A DNA stretch of 64,000 bases from positions 110,337,610 through 110,401,609 of the forward strand of contig QVOM02000034.1 in assembly GCA_003586115.2 (NCBI GenBank), written 5' to 3'. A program made the position numbers and the translations under genes. Positions within the stretch are counted from its first letter, which is position 1. Every line of letters starts with the position of its first letter. Of the stretch, positions 47,313 to 57,743 are shown in pieces. The notes beneath the pieces were generated by a model. It was not told where the DNA came from, made no database searches, and was given only the letters and a program-made list of their open reading frames with translations. The stretch is from Salvator merianae. Its lineage: Eukaryota > Chordata > Lepidosauria > Squamata > Teiidae.

Positions 47313-47511
47313 TTGTTTTCTTTTAGAAAGTTTGAGAAATAATGATTTCAGAAGTCTGCTGGATGGGATCAACAGCTTATCAAGTAGGTTAGAAGTCCCA
47401 CAAGCAGGATCAGAGCTCATATGCGCCTTTCCATTAAGTCATGGTTCTTCTGAAATGTTCATCTTGTTTCCTTTCTCTTGTACAAAAAAAAACAGAAAGC
47501 AGAAATGTATG

Positions 47512-47822
47512 CTAAGTGCAAATGCTGGTGTCCTGCTGGCATTCTGCACCATGGCAGTGGCCAAGAAGAGTCTAGCCGCTGCCATGGCAACTGACAATGC
47601 TGTGCGATGACAGAACCGTGCCGCACCACATAGCTTTGTGTTCGAATCCAGAAGTGGGTGCAAACACGTGGTACCAAGAGCAGTTCAGCTGCTTCTGGCA
47701 CATGATTTTGAGTTCCACAGCAGGTAGCGATTGGGAGCAGCTTTAGTGTGCTCCTGAACACCAGGGGCACTTGAGTAGTGAGCGTCCCTGATGCTCACTA
47801 GTTGCAAGTGTGAAAAGGCCCT
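47512..47822 (+). mobile_element. DNA transposon family P, partial copy
   Basis: Shares CATGGCAGTGGCCAAGAAG, GCGATTGGGAGCAGC and the right end TTGCAAGTGTGAAAAGGCCCTAAG with 13157-13639 and 59530-59977. The left end is missing. Confidence 0.6.
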
Positions 47823-49109
47823 AAGACAGTACCTTGCTCTGTGTGATTCTGCAATACTTTGTGCTAGTAGCAACTTGGATAAACTCAGCATTAGAGGATT
47901 TATGCCTGGATTATGGTGAAAACCTGGGTAGGCATAACCGGTAGAAAGTGAAAGAGATTTAAAATCTTCTGTTACTCTTCAGAAAATGTTATACTACCAC
48001 AAACTTAATAATTCATTTCCAGACAAAGATGAAACTTGTTCTTCTGTTTGGCCAAATCCCTTTGCCAATCAAGTTTCTCTCTCTCTTTCTTCTCTATAAA
48101 ATTCCTTTCCCCTGGAGAGACAAAATAGCAGTGGCAATGATAACCATGAGGTTATACGAAGTTGGGTGAATGCAGTATTGCTGTTTGTGTCATCTTGAGC
48201 AGTTATCCTGCCAGATAACAAGCATCAGGTTGTATCTATATAAAGTAATCTCAGATTGGTAAAGAAACTCAGTACTGGTGGTGGGGATTAGATTGCCCAG
48301 TAGTGAAAAAAGCAAGAAAGCAATAAGTAAATGTTGTGATGGACCAATCAACACTTGTACTATACTGTATTTACTAAGAAACTGCTTTTCTGAATAACCA
48401 CAAGGTGTCACTGTCTCTAAGCAAAGACCTTAACAATTTAGTTTGTTGTTACCATAGCAGCACAGAACATATCCAGCAGCTGTGCAAAGCTGTATGATGT
48501 AGAAGCAATTTTAGCATATGGGCTGCCAAAGCAAACACTAGTGTGATGCATTTATTTTCAGCTTAGTTTATTTGCTTATGTGAATAAAATGTAGTGGGGA
48601 TTGATGCATCAATTGTAAAAAGAAATCCAATAATTTTCCTACAAAACAATGCAAAATTAATAAATACATCACATTTATTTATGAGCTTCTGCTCTGTTAG
48701 GACATATACATTTAAATTCTATTCAGATGTCAAATTATTCAGGTTTTGGTTATGTTTGCATGCACACATCTTTAGTGTCATTCACACTATGATCTTCCTC
48801 ATCAAAATGCCAGACCTTGTTTTCTTAATCCAACACAGATTAGTGTAAAAATTTACTAGCCCCTTCCTTATCTACAGCTGCAGCATCCAATGACTGCTTA
48901 CCTCTACCTGGACATACTACAGCCATACCTTAACACAATCCATGGGAGTCTTTTCATAGCTTTCCTGCAAATAAACAGACATGATTGTCTAAAAGGCAAG
49001 AGCAATGATTTCTTCCCTAAAACAATATGGGCTAGTTCAGAAGGATAGTCCTTTGATGGTCTGTGTAAAAACCATGAGACATAATGCCACAGATTTACAT
49101 TAGGGGTAA

Positions 49110-50147
49110 GTAGTGAGTTAGCAAAGTTAGCTAATGACACTAAATTTTTTAGGATAGTAAAAACTGAAAGGGATTGTAAAAAGCTCCAGAAGGATCTCTT
49201 GACATTGGGAGAATGGGCAACAAAGTGGCAAATGCACTTCAATCTTAGTAAGTGCAAAGTGACGCACACTAGAGCAAAGAACCCCAATTACACTGACGGG
49301 GGACAAGCTTTCTGTGATAGACCAGGAAAAGGATCTTGGGGTTCTCGTTGACAGCTCAATGAAGGCATTGACCCAGTGTGCAGCAGCAATGAAAAAAAAG
49401 CAAATTCAGTGCTAGGGCTAATTAGGAAGGGAATAGAAAACAAGTCAGCAAGGGTTCTTGTGCCTCTTTATAAGTCTATCATGAGACCACACTTGGAATA
49501 TTGTGTACAAGTCTGGTCACCTCACCTCAGAAAGGATATTGTGGAACTGGACAAGGTGCAGAAAAGGGCAACCAGAATGATCAAGGGGATGAAACACCTT
49601 CCTTATGAAATCAGGCTGTAACATCTTGGCCACTTCAGCCTTGAAAGACCGTGTTTAAGAGGGAACCTAATTGAAGTATATAAAATAATGCACGGTATGA
49701 AAAGGTAGACGGAGAAAAATTATTTTCTCTGTCTCACAACAGTAGAACCAGGGGGCATTTGATGAAGCTGATGGACAGGAGAGTTAGGAGTGACAAGAGG
49801 AAGTATTTTTTCACCAAGAGGGTAACTGGTCTATGGGAGTTACTACTGGAAGAGATAGTGAAAGCAACCAGCCTGGATACCTTTAAGAACAGACGGGACA
49901 GATTCATGGAGAACATGTATATCAATGGCTACTAGAATGGATGCCTAGGTACTACCTCCAAGGTGTAGAAACAGGCCGGATGCCTCTAAAGGCCATTTGC
50001 AGGGAATTGAGAGCAGGTGAAGGTTTTGTCTTCTGCTTGAGAATGCCAAGAAGCAATTGATGGGCCACTGTGTGAGACAGGGTGCTGGACTAGATGGGCT
50101 GTAGCCTGATCCAGCAGGGCTCCTCTTATGTTCTTACATTCTATTGT
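49110..50147 (+). mobile_element. CR1-like LINE with RT remnant and full 3' end
   Basis: About 1.04 kb. Early frames read GEWATKWQMHFNLSKCKVTH and [13 protein letters not shown]. The frame 49376-49621 reads [20 protein letters not shown] and HLRKDIVELDKVQKRATRM, conserved in CR1/L2 reverse transcriptases. Several frameshifts separate them. The 3' end is the family found at 3726, 5702, 6560 and 31935, finishing CTCTTATGTTCTTAC. Confidence 0.9.
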
Positions 50148-50976
50148 TACAGTATGGTGCAACATGGTGTGCTAGATTCCAGATTTTCATAGTCCAGCAA
50201 CTGAAATGTGTAACCTATGGTTATGTGGACTGTGGTGACCTATGTTTTAATATGTCATAGGTTTGGGTGAAGTCATTTTTCTCTATTAATGCTACTGAAT
50301 GGTTAATCCATTATTTTTATGATACACTTGGTGACTGTGGACTCAAGCTCTAATTTGATGGTGGATAAAAAATATAAAACAAAGGATAAACTATAGTGAT
50401 GGGTGATGGCTTGCCCCACCACCACCCCCATGCCAGCAAGCACCTGGGCTTTACTCGTCATGGAAACACCAGTCATCAACTGGGGTTGGTTTATCACAGA
50501 AACCCATTAAAAGCAAAGCAATGAAAAGGATATTTTTAAAAGCACTTTCAAGAGATTCTTGCCAGTGCTAGGTGGCATTAAAAGTAACCGCTGCAATAGT
50601 CAGGCTTGAATAGGCAACTGAAACTCTTATGGAATGGAATAGAGCTGGTAGTGATGAGGCAGGCTCATCACCTGGCAACTTGCCTTACTGGTTCACAGTT
50701 TTCTCTTTTCCTGCAGTTACTTCCTCATTCTGCAGGAAAGGGCTGGCAAAATGATAAGACAGCAGGATGCGCTGCTGGCTGTTACGTAGACCTTGCTATT
50801 TCTAGCTCTGTGTGTAACTGTCCACTTTAAAGAAACATGGATCCTGACTACTGCTATGACTGTTTTTAGTGCTTCTAAGGCTAGCAAGAAATCTTTGCCA
50901 GTGCATGTTTCTTCTTCCTCATTATTTTTGCTTTCAGTGGGCCTCTGTAACTTAGGAAGCCCAACTGATCAACAGT

Positions 50977-51299
50977 GGCTGCATTTCCACATGGTTTTCA
51001 AACCAGCTTAGAAGTGCAGTGAAATCTACCTGTCTCCATAGTACCCCATGGTGAAGGGTCATTAGGGCGCACAGGGGGATGTCAACCTCCACTCAAGTCA
51101 CAAAACCTTCAGTAAAGTTGCTTTTCACACACTCAGCCGGAACCATGATGCAACGAAATGGCTGGCAAAGACTTCAAAACGGAAGCCTCAGGGACAGCAG
51201 TGGAGCCCTTTCAAACTCATTTTCAAGATGGCCTGAAGCCAGGAGAAACACTTAGGAAACCCAGTCTGGCACTGAGAGTGGCACTGTGGAGATGCAACC
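50977..51299. mobile_element. MITE, GGCTGCATTTCCACA ends, 323 bp
   Basis: Left end GGCTGCATTTCCACATGG pairs with the right end read in reverse, GGTTGCATCTCCACAGTG. No clean target duplication. Confidence 0.55.
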
Positions 51300-52189
51300 A
51301 ATGTTTGGAAAGGACCATTAAGCCCTTCCACATCACTAAAGAATTGCTGTAATGAAGTGCCATCAGACTGGGTTCATCTCCTCAGGACTGCAAGAATAAA
51401 TGTTCATCATTTGGGCCTGTCTTTAGTAAGTCTCACAGTTCTTCCAGGAACACTCCGCCCATATCTTTGATCCTATTCACGTATCATGTCCATTGTTTCC
51501 TCCAACTCTGAAAGCACAATCATTTTTTTCAAGGCTTTGTTTGAATTACACGTCCAGCGTATATGAATGTCTGTTGGCTGCCCACCATTTTAAGGGAGCA
51601 ATCAAGTTTACGGATGTGCAAAAACACAAAAGGGCTGGTTCAGATTGTAACAAATGCCAGCTGACCATGGGGTGAACTGCTCAATCCTGAATCTAGAACT
51701 AGCCAGCTGGTTCTATGAACCAGCCGATGGAGTTGTTGAATAGTTCGCAACACGCCTGGTTGCACACCAACCTCTTTGCTCTTCCCCCATTGGGTCTGCT
51801 GCCTCCACAGGTCATTCCACACCATTCCCCCTTCGCCTGGATTGTGCTTTGCCATACTGCCTTTCCCAGTCATGCCACACCGAACCTCAGATCACATCCC
51901 AGTCTCTTTCACCTTCCCTTATTATGCCATTCTGAGCCCCAGATGACGTGTCATCCCTTTCCCCTGCATGCACCCCAAGTCCCACCATTTCCATCACCTG
52001 TGCGGGATCTTAATTTGTCCTGCAACATGGGTCCACTATTGCCAGCTACACAGTCTAGGAAAGACCATGGCTGGTGTCCTCCTTCTTCTTGGTCTACTAA
52101 ACCTTCTGGAGTGGAGTACCTCAAGCCCTCCCAGAAAGCCTAGTGTGTGCGCCCATTTCCTACAAGGCCTCAAAGATGACCAATCAGGG

Positions 52190-52640
52190 TTGTGGTTCCA
52201 TTGCAAGTTATTGTATTCACATGGGAGTACTGGAACTTAACCCTCAAAAATACTGAGACAGTATTATATATATATAAGCTTGCTATTGTCTTCTTCCCTA
52301 AAATTATCCTCTTCCTCAATTCCTCCAGCAAAGTAACCATATTTCTCTATTCGGCAACTCAAAGGAACAAAACCATCTACCAGGTCCCTTTCTTTATGAG
52401 TCACCCTACCTCAGGGAAGCAGAGAAGAAAGAGCTTGAAGAAAACAGATTATTTAGATCCATTCCAGTCTGAGTTCAGACTGGGATATAGCACTGAGATT
52501 GTCTTGGTAGACCTGATGAATGACCTTTATCAGAAGAGGGACAGGAACTATACAACCCTGTTGGTTGTTCTTGATCTTTCTGTGGCTTTCAATACCATCA
52601 ACCATGGTATCCTGTTGGAGTGACTTCAGGTACTGGGACT
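52190..52640 (+). mobile_element. L2-clade LINE reverse-transcriptase remnant
   Basis: The frame ending at 52623 reads LDPFQSEFRLGYSTEIVLVD and LLVVLDLSVAFNTINHGILL, which are RT motifs 2-3 of L2-type LINEs (FQSGFR.G.STE; LLDLSAAFDT.(D/N)H). Coding similarity breaks off near 52640. A matching L2-type 3' tail lies at about 52860-53015, so the interval 52640-52850 is probably a deletion scar or later insertion. Confidence 0.8.
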
Positions 52641-52859
52641 TGGGCCCCGTCCAAATGGGGGGAATATAATGCCATTATGGCACTGCTACAGTGGGATTGC
52701 CACATGGGTATTTCAATAATCCAGCAATCCACAGCAAATGTGCTGGGGCAAAAAGACAGCCACACCCATGCAGTGGTCATGATTGCTCACTTCCTGGTAT
52801 TTTGCACCTGTGAAATATGGCTGGAATATGGCTAACATATAACTCTTTACCCAGGCCTT

Positions 52860-53010
52860 TCATGTTTAGGTCCCTCTGAACACTGACTTGCAAAGGTGGC
52901 TGGGTTGTATTTTAATTATGCTTTTAATATATTGGTTTTATTGTTTTTATCCATTTTGTGATCTGCCATGAGACCTGCAGGTGAAGGGTGAGATGTTAAT
53001 ACTGAAATAC

Positions 53011-53015
<5 letters not shown>
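52860..53015 (+). repeat. L2-type LINE 3' end
   Basis: GTGATCTGCCATGAGACC ... GGTGAAGGGTGAGATGTTAA is the usual L2-type 3' terminus and ends in the (TA) microsatellite. Confidence 0.65.

Positions 53016-53042
<27 letters not shown>
53014..53042. repeat. (TA)n microsatellite
   Basis: About fourteen AT units at the end of the L2-type tail. Confidence 0.9.
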
Positions 53043-53051
<9 letters not shown>

Positions 53052-53859
53052 TTAGCTTGTATCTGTCTGCGTTTCTTGCCTTTCTCTCTCTATATATACA
53101 TAGCTCTCCTTTTTTGTAAGATGATCAGTAAAAGCTGCTTCTATGGGGATACGGGAGTAGTTCAGTAATTGGCATAAACATCTTGCTTTGCTTGGTATAC
53201 GTTGTTCTTTTCCAATCTCTAACTGGTTTATATTTGTTGACACAGAGCTGTGAGAGTTTTGATTGCCCCTCTCCTTCAGCTTTATAACAATGAAATTGGT
53301 GTTTTATCTGCACCTGGTGCTTTCCCGTTTGACACTGGTCTGATGCCAATTGCGCTTCAGTGTCTAATGTTGTTGGTCCCTGAACATATTCCTTCTCCGT
53401 AAATACTTGTTTTTCTACAGTCCCATTTTTAGAGGCTTTCAGAATCAGCCTTTCACGTTTCTTTGCTCTCACTGGCCTCTGTCAGATGTCTACCATGATT
53501 ATTCTTAGGTATTCCTATCTCAAGTATAAATTTTCTGTTATTTTACTGATCTTCTCTAGAAGTGAGTTTGTTTCCTTTTATTACAGGATTTAATGACATT
53601 TCTGATTGGAATATCTTTTGTTTTTCTTTCTTGGTTGACATTAGAAGCCTGGATTCATTAACTGCTTGTTGCCCAAAGCTTTCTTCCTCTGACTATCTCT
53701 GGAAATATATACATATATATATTTCTGAATGTCACTTGATTCTTCAAAATTTGAGGAATATTTTTCCTCAGTTTTGTTCCAATTATTTCTCTCATGGAGA
53801 TTATTTGCTCTTTGCCTTTGATTATTCCAAACCATGTTTTACCATGATTTATGTTTAAA

Positions 53860-54375
53860 CACACTGTATTCATAATCTGTTCCAAAATCTGAGTCTACAA
53901 GTATTCTGGCTGATGAAACTGTATTTCTTAATCTTCTGCTTCTTATTATGTAATCTGTTTGATTCTGAAGTTGTCCATCTAGCGATGTCCATGAATTCAG
54001 TTTGTGTTTAGGTTGCTTGAAACCAGTGTAGATGATAAATGTTGTCTTTGCAAATTTAATTAGTTAGTTGCTTCTGTTATTGCATATACTGAAATCCAAC
54101 TCTTCCAGCAATCCCAGGGTCCTCCATCTCCCTCAGTTTGTTTTCCAGTCACCAATTAATAGTAGCCGATATTGCATCCTGCTCTTGCAGTCTGCCACAT
54201 AATTTGACAGTCTCTTCTTCCATTACATCTTTAACAAGTATAAAAGCTCCTATGGTATTTATTGGTTTATAATTGAACAATGTCCTTCTTGAATATCACT
54301 GCCACTTCATTCTTTCGAAAGGTCTCATGCCTTAAGATGTATATCACATAGGCATTTGAATTATATGCCCAGACA
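53860..54375 (-). mobile_element. RTE/BovB LINE endonuclease remnant
   Basis: On the minus strand, across several frameshifts, one reads YILRHETFRKNEVAVIF (as YCGQESLRRNGVAII in BovB), then a GDW segment, then FKQPKHKLNSWTSLDGQLQN and QTDYIIRSRRLRNTV. This is the (F/L)(F/Y)(K/Q)Q.KR(R/K)LYTWTSPDG-(Y/Q)NQIDYIL pattern of the RTE/BovB apurinic-like endonuclease, with the final SD(F/C)G.D(H/Y) position as SDFGTDY. BovB is abundant in squamates. Weaker similarity may continue towards 53640. Confidence 0.75.
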
Positions 54376-54388
54376 CACACTGTGTCCG

Positions 54389-54653
54389 GCCAACATTACC
54401 ACCAAAATTTTTGTACCAACAAAAAAGGCAATGTAAATAATTTTGTTGCTTTTTCATCTATTTTTTCATTGAGGCAGCAGCAACAGCTGTCCTAGAAGAG
54501 CAGCTAGGCAGCAAATAACCTAGAAGCTTCCTAAATCTCTGTTGAGTTATTGTCAAACACTAAGAATAAAAGCCAGTTGCATTTACTGCACAAGATTCTA
54601 AGAAAACATGCATTTGGCTGTTCTGTATTTCACATTAGGACTTTTGCACCATG
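54389..54653. repeat. Local duplication, copy A (265 bp)
   Basis: Direct copy of 55679-55942, about nine of ten positions identical by eye. It starts GCCAACATTACCACCAAAAT and ends GCACCATG. CpGs of the other copy appear here as TpG/CpA or are otherwise lost. It abuts the BovB remnant. Confidence 0.95.
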
Positions 54654-55251
54654 TTCTGCTCCACCTAAATACGCTTACACCCAAGACATCCCATCTAGTG
54701 CACTTTCATATTTTCACATTTTCCTTGCTTTATGCTTTTCATATTTCATGATGTGCATCCTTATGAAATGAGGATGTCCTCTTCCAATGCTGACATCAGT
54801 GACTAGATTTCCTACTGGTTTTGGCCTGCACATGCTATCATGTTCATTTCAACTCTGGGAAGTTTAAGAGTGTTCTCCAGCAGCTAGAAGATTACCTTCA
54901 GACTCTTATCACCTAGCAGAAAAAATTATCTCAATAGTACAGCTTTGGTCTTACGGTTTTTCTGGAAACTATAGAGAAGTGATTTGCAGTTCTTCAGCTT
55001 CCCAGTTTAGATTTGATTTGGCATGATTTTCATGGCCATCCATGTACAATACTTTGGTATGTTTTATAGTGATATCATGACATGCCCTGAGACGTTTGGG
55101 TAGAAGGTAGCATAAATAGATAGAAAAAATCTGTGATTAGACTATGGACTTTGGGTGTGCCGTAGGAAAAAAGGGGGTTTCATGTTGGTGGTTGCAATAG
55201 AACAACATTTAATATATATCAGGTACAGTTCAAACCAGATGGGAACAATCT

Positions 55252-55431
55252 GGCCTTTTCTGCACTTGACTTTATTCCAGATTATATCTTGGAATAGGGA
55301 TCTGCCATCTGCATGCTACTCTGAACTATGGCAGGCCCCGCCTGGGGACTGCTATAATCTGTGCTAGTGTGTGGATAGCAGGTCCCTGTTCTGGTATATA
55401 ATCCAGAAAAAAGCCAAGTGCAGAAAGGGCC
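55252..55431. mobile_element. MITE family H1, copy 2, 180 bp
   Basis: Inverted ends GGCCTTTTCTGCACTTG and, from the right, GGCCCTTTCTGCACTTGG. Flanked by TCT at 55249-55251 and 55432-55434. Confidence 0.9.
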
Positions 55432-55678
55432 TCTGTGTCCAAGCTTAACTACTACAGCACAAAAAAAGAGAATTAAGGGCTCAGTGGGAAACTTTTGTTC
55501 ACTAGCCTGACAGTAGTTCCGAAAAGAGCAATTCCTGACTCAATCCTTAGTTGCCATCTCCACATTCTTAGCTGCTATGGCACGACAGTTCATTCGTTTT
55601 GTAGCTCCATCTTCTTCAATAGTACCGTGGGAGCCTAAGAACGTGCCAGGGGCGTCTGGAGAGCGGATGGCTTAGGAA

Positions 55679-55942
55679 GCCAACATTACCACCAAAATAT
55701 TTGTACCAACAAACAAGCCAGTGTAAATAATTTTGTTGCTTTCTCATGCATTTTTTTCGTGGTGGTGGCAGCAACAGCTGTCCTAGAAGAGCAACTGGGT
55801 AGCAAATAACCTGAAGCTTCCTAAATCTCTGTAGAGTTATTATCAAAGACTAAGAATAAAAGCCAGTCGCATTTACTGCACACGATTCTTAGAAAACATG
55901 CATTTGGTGGCTCTGTATTTCACGTTACGCTTTCGCACCATG
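55679..55942. repeat. Local duplication, copy B (264 bp)
   Basis: Direct copy of 54389-54653, 1,290 bp away, and about 0.7 kb upstream of the MFSD14A leader. Retains CpGs (CCAGTCGCAT, CACACGATTC, CACGTTACG, TTTCGCACC) that are altered in copy A. Flanking sequences of the two copies are unrelated. Confidence 0.95.
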
Positions 55943-56599
55943 GAAGTCAACGAAGCTTATTTTTGCTTCCCTTTTTTTGCAGTGCAGCTTATAGATGTCT
56001 ACATGTATGATTAATAAGTCAATTGTCACCCTATTTAAAAAAAAATGCGCACACGGCAGTAAACAATAAAACATTCAATTTATTTGTAAGTTTTCTCTTT
56101 TTGAGTATATGTCCTACTGTACATATTTCTCCCATCAACTGAACTGAAGTCTTAACAATTCTACTGTAAATTTCAGAATCAGGGATTGGTAGTAACTCAC
56201 ACACGACGACTACCAAAGTAACGCATTCACGTACACATGCGCGCGCGCACTTCTCTCCCTTCAATATTCCCCCATCGCTTTCTGTCTGCTTATACAGAGA
56301 TGAACTTCCTGAACTTCTCCTGAGACTCCCGGCCTCTAGCGAGCGTAAATCGCGTAACCTCCAAAGACGTTCCTCACGTGCCCCTCCCAACACCTCTGTG
56401 CGCCTATGCCGGCGCCGAGGCTGGGGAGAAAAAGAGACAGCGAAAGTGATTGGCTGTCCTTGGGTTCCCTGTAGAGGAGGGGCCTTTAACTCACGTGTAG
56501 CGCCCTCTGACCAATCAGGTGATCGCGTGATGCGATTCTCTGTTGCAGCCGTCGCTGTTGCGGCGGCGGCGTTGTTGTTCCCTCCTCCTCCTCTTTCCT

Positions 56600-56784
56600 T
56601 TCCCCCCCTGTATCCAAGATGGCGGCGCCGGCGGGTGCCTGAGAGAGCGAGCGGGAAAGAAAGGCTGTTGCTGCGAAAAAGAAGTGAAGTCCTGGCTTCC
56701 GAGGAGGAAGACGGCCCTGTCCCGAGTCCCTCTCGCTACTCGGCCTTCTCCCCCTTTTTCTCAGCCCTCTAGGAGGATGGTAAA
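56600..56784 (+). other. MFSD14A: MFSD14A 5' UTR (start approximate)
   Basis: Leader of about 180 nt containing two short upstream reading frames, at 56619-56642 and 56777-56788. The boundaries at the 5' side are inferred from the YY1-type motif. Confidence 0.55.
56619..56642 (+). promoter_or_regulatory. uORF 1 in MFSD14A leader
   Basis: ATG within the YY1-type motif opens a 7-codon frame reading MAAPAGA and stops at TGA 56640-56642. Translated only if transcription starts upstream of 56619. Context AAGATGG has A at -3 and G at +4. Confidence 0.5.
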
Positions 56785-56788
56785 ATGA
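56777..56788 (+). promoter_or_regulatory. uORF 2 overlapping the MFSD14A start
   Basis: Three-codon frame ATG-GTA-AAA-TGA. Its TGA (56786-56788) overlaps the main ATG (56785-56787) as ATGA. The uORF start has a strong context (A at -3, G at +4), better at +4 than the main start (A at +4). Confidence 0.7.
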
Positions 56789-56871
56789 CCCAAGTGGGGA
56801 AGAAGAAGAAAAGGGCCGCCAACCGCAGCATCCTGCTGGCCAAGAAGATCATCATTAAGGACGGCGGCACG
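56785..56871 (+). CDS. MFSD14A: MFSD14A (HIAT1) coding exon 1, partial gene
   Basis: MFSD14A is a 12-span major-facilitator-superfamily protein of about 490 residues, an orphan sugar-transporter-like protein placed in intracellular membranes. Its substrate is unproven. The 29 codons here are the cytosolic N terminus: MTQVGKKKKRAANRSILLA then KKIIIKDGGT, ending in phase 0 at the donor ACG|GTGAGG (56872). The match to mammalian MFSD14A is nearly perfect apart from an extra Val at position 4 and Leu for Met at 17. No membrane segment is reached. Exon 2, which should begin with a PQGIGS-like sequence, is not found before 64000. Its position downstream of SLC35A3, in the same orientation, supports orthology. 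Confidence 0.93.
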
Positions 56872-57698
56872 GTGAGGAGCGCGGATGTGAGGTGAACGGG
56901 CGGGTCAGGCTGCTCCGAATGGCCCTTCCAAGGTTGCCGCTTGCTGGTGGTGTCGCTTCGGTTCAAAACCGAGCTTAACTGCCACTGGTTCTGCCGTGGG
57001 CGAATGTTCCGGCTTCCAACTGCCATTGGCTCCTCCGGAAGATTCTGGTTCCGTTTGCGGATCCCATTCCAGGGCAGCGTTTCAGCCCGGCGCTTTCCTT
57101 TGCAGGCGGGTTTAAAGGATGCTGTGTCGCCTAACGAGTTCTACTATCACGGGCACGTGTCTCTCTAGCATGTGCTTGTTATTTCTTCCATCTCCTCTTC
57201 CTTTCTATCTAGGGCCTTGCCCAGAGTCAGACAATAAGGCTTGCCGATTAAGTTGGTTGTAGTAGTTCTAACTTCTTGGTTCAGTGTGCGCGCTCATATC
57301 TGTTTCCCGTAGTTCCATCCAGCTTCCTCTAGGAACCTTGTCTTGCTCACATTCACCTTCTGGGGAAGAGAGGTACGAGAGGAAGGAAAGGGAACAATGC
57401 ATCTTCATTGCCCTTCCTCCAGCACTCACTTCCCTTTTTGTTTTATATAGTATTAGAGGCAGGAGTGTCATTACTGTTGGGTGAGGCCAGCTTTTTTGCC
57501 AGCACCCAGGGTTCGCAGTCCCGGCCATATGAAATTTGACTGGCTATTGCATTTGGTGTTTATTGTTACACTCTGTGTGTGTTTTTATTTGTTTACATTT
57601 ATCTCACATCCTATAGCCTGAGGTCTTAGAGTACAATACTACAATTAAAATACATAAAACAAAAATCAAAGGTGATTTTACTGGTAGTACCCAGAGGA

Positions 57699-57743
57699 GA
57701 AGGAGGAGGAGGAGGAGGAGGAGGAGGAGGAGGAGGAGGAGGA
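57699..57743. repeat. (GGA)n microsatellite
   Basis: About fifteen GGA units. Encodes a spurious poly-Gly frame. Confidence 0.95.

Larger units (their letters stand above)
37531..56200. other. Intergenic region SLC35A3-MFSD14A
   Basis: Possible long 3' UTR followed by repeat-rich intergenic DNA. Stretches without an assigned element (39000-41315, 41730-42255, 42500-43585, 43815-45205, 46530-47050, 47825-49100, 50150-50975, 51300-52190, 53045-53855, 54655-55250) contain no recognisable gene. They are AT-rich with short frames only. The region 41319-41725 has weak inverted ends (GCCTCCAGATG / CACGTGGAGGC) and shares the TGGCAATCCCAGC block with 17060, so it may be another DNA element. Confidence 0.5.
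56220..57170 (+). promoter_or_regulatory. MFSD14A: CpG-island promoter of MFSD14A
   Basis: Dense CpG block around the first coding exon. Visible sites: E-boxes CACGTG at 56375-56380 and 56492-56497, inverted CCAAT (ATTGG) at 56449-56453, CCAAT at 56511-56515, a long pyrimidine tract at about 56575-56610, and a YY1-type CAAGATGGCGGC at 56615-56626. No TATA box. YY1 motifs of this type usually sit just downstream of the start site, so transcription probably begins near 56595-56615. Confidence 0.75.

Noticed and set aside
56398..56772. 124-codon frame upstream of MFSD14A
   Set aside because: Low-complexity Arg/Pro/Ala product of the promoter island, in a different frame from the recognised MFSD14A start.
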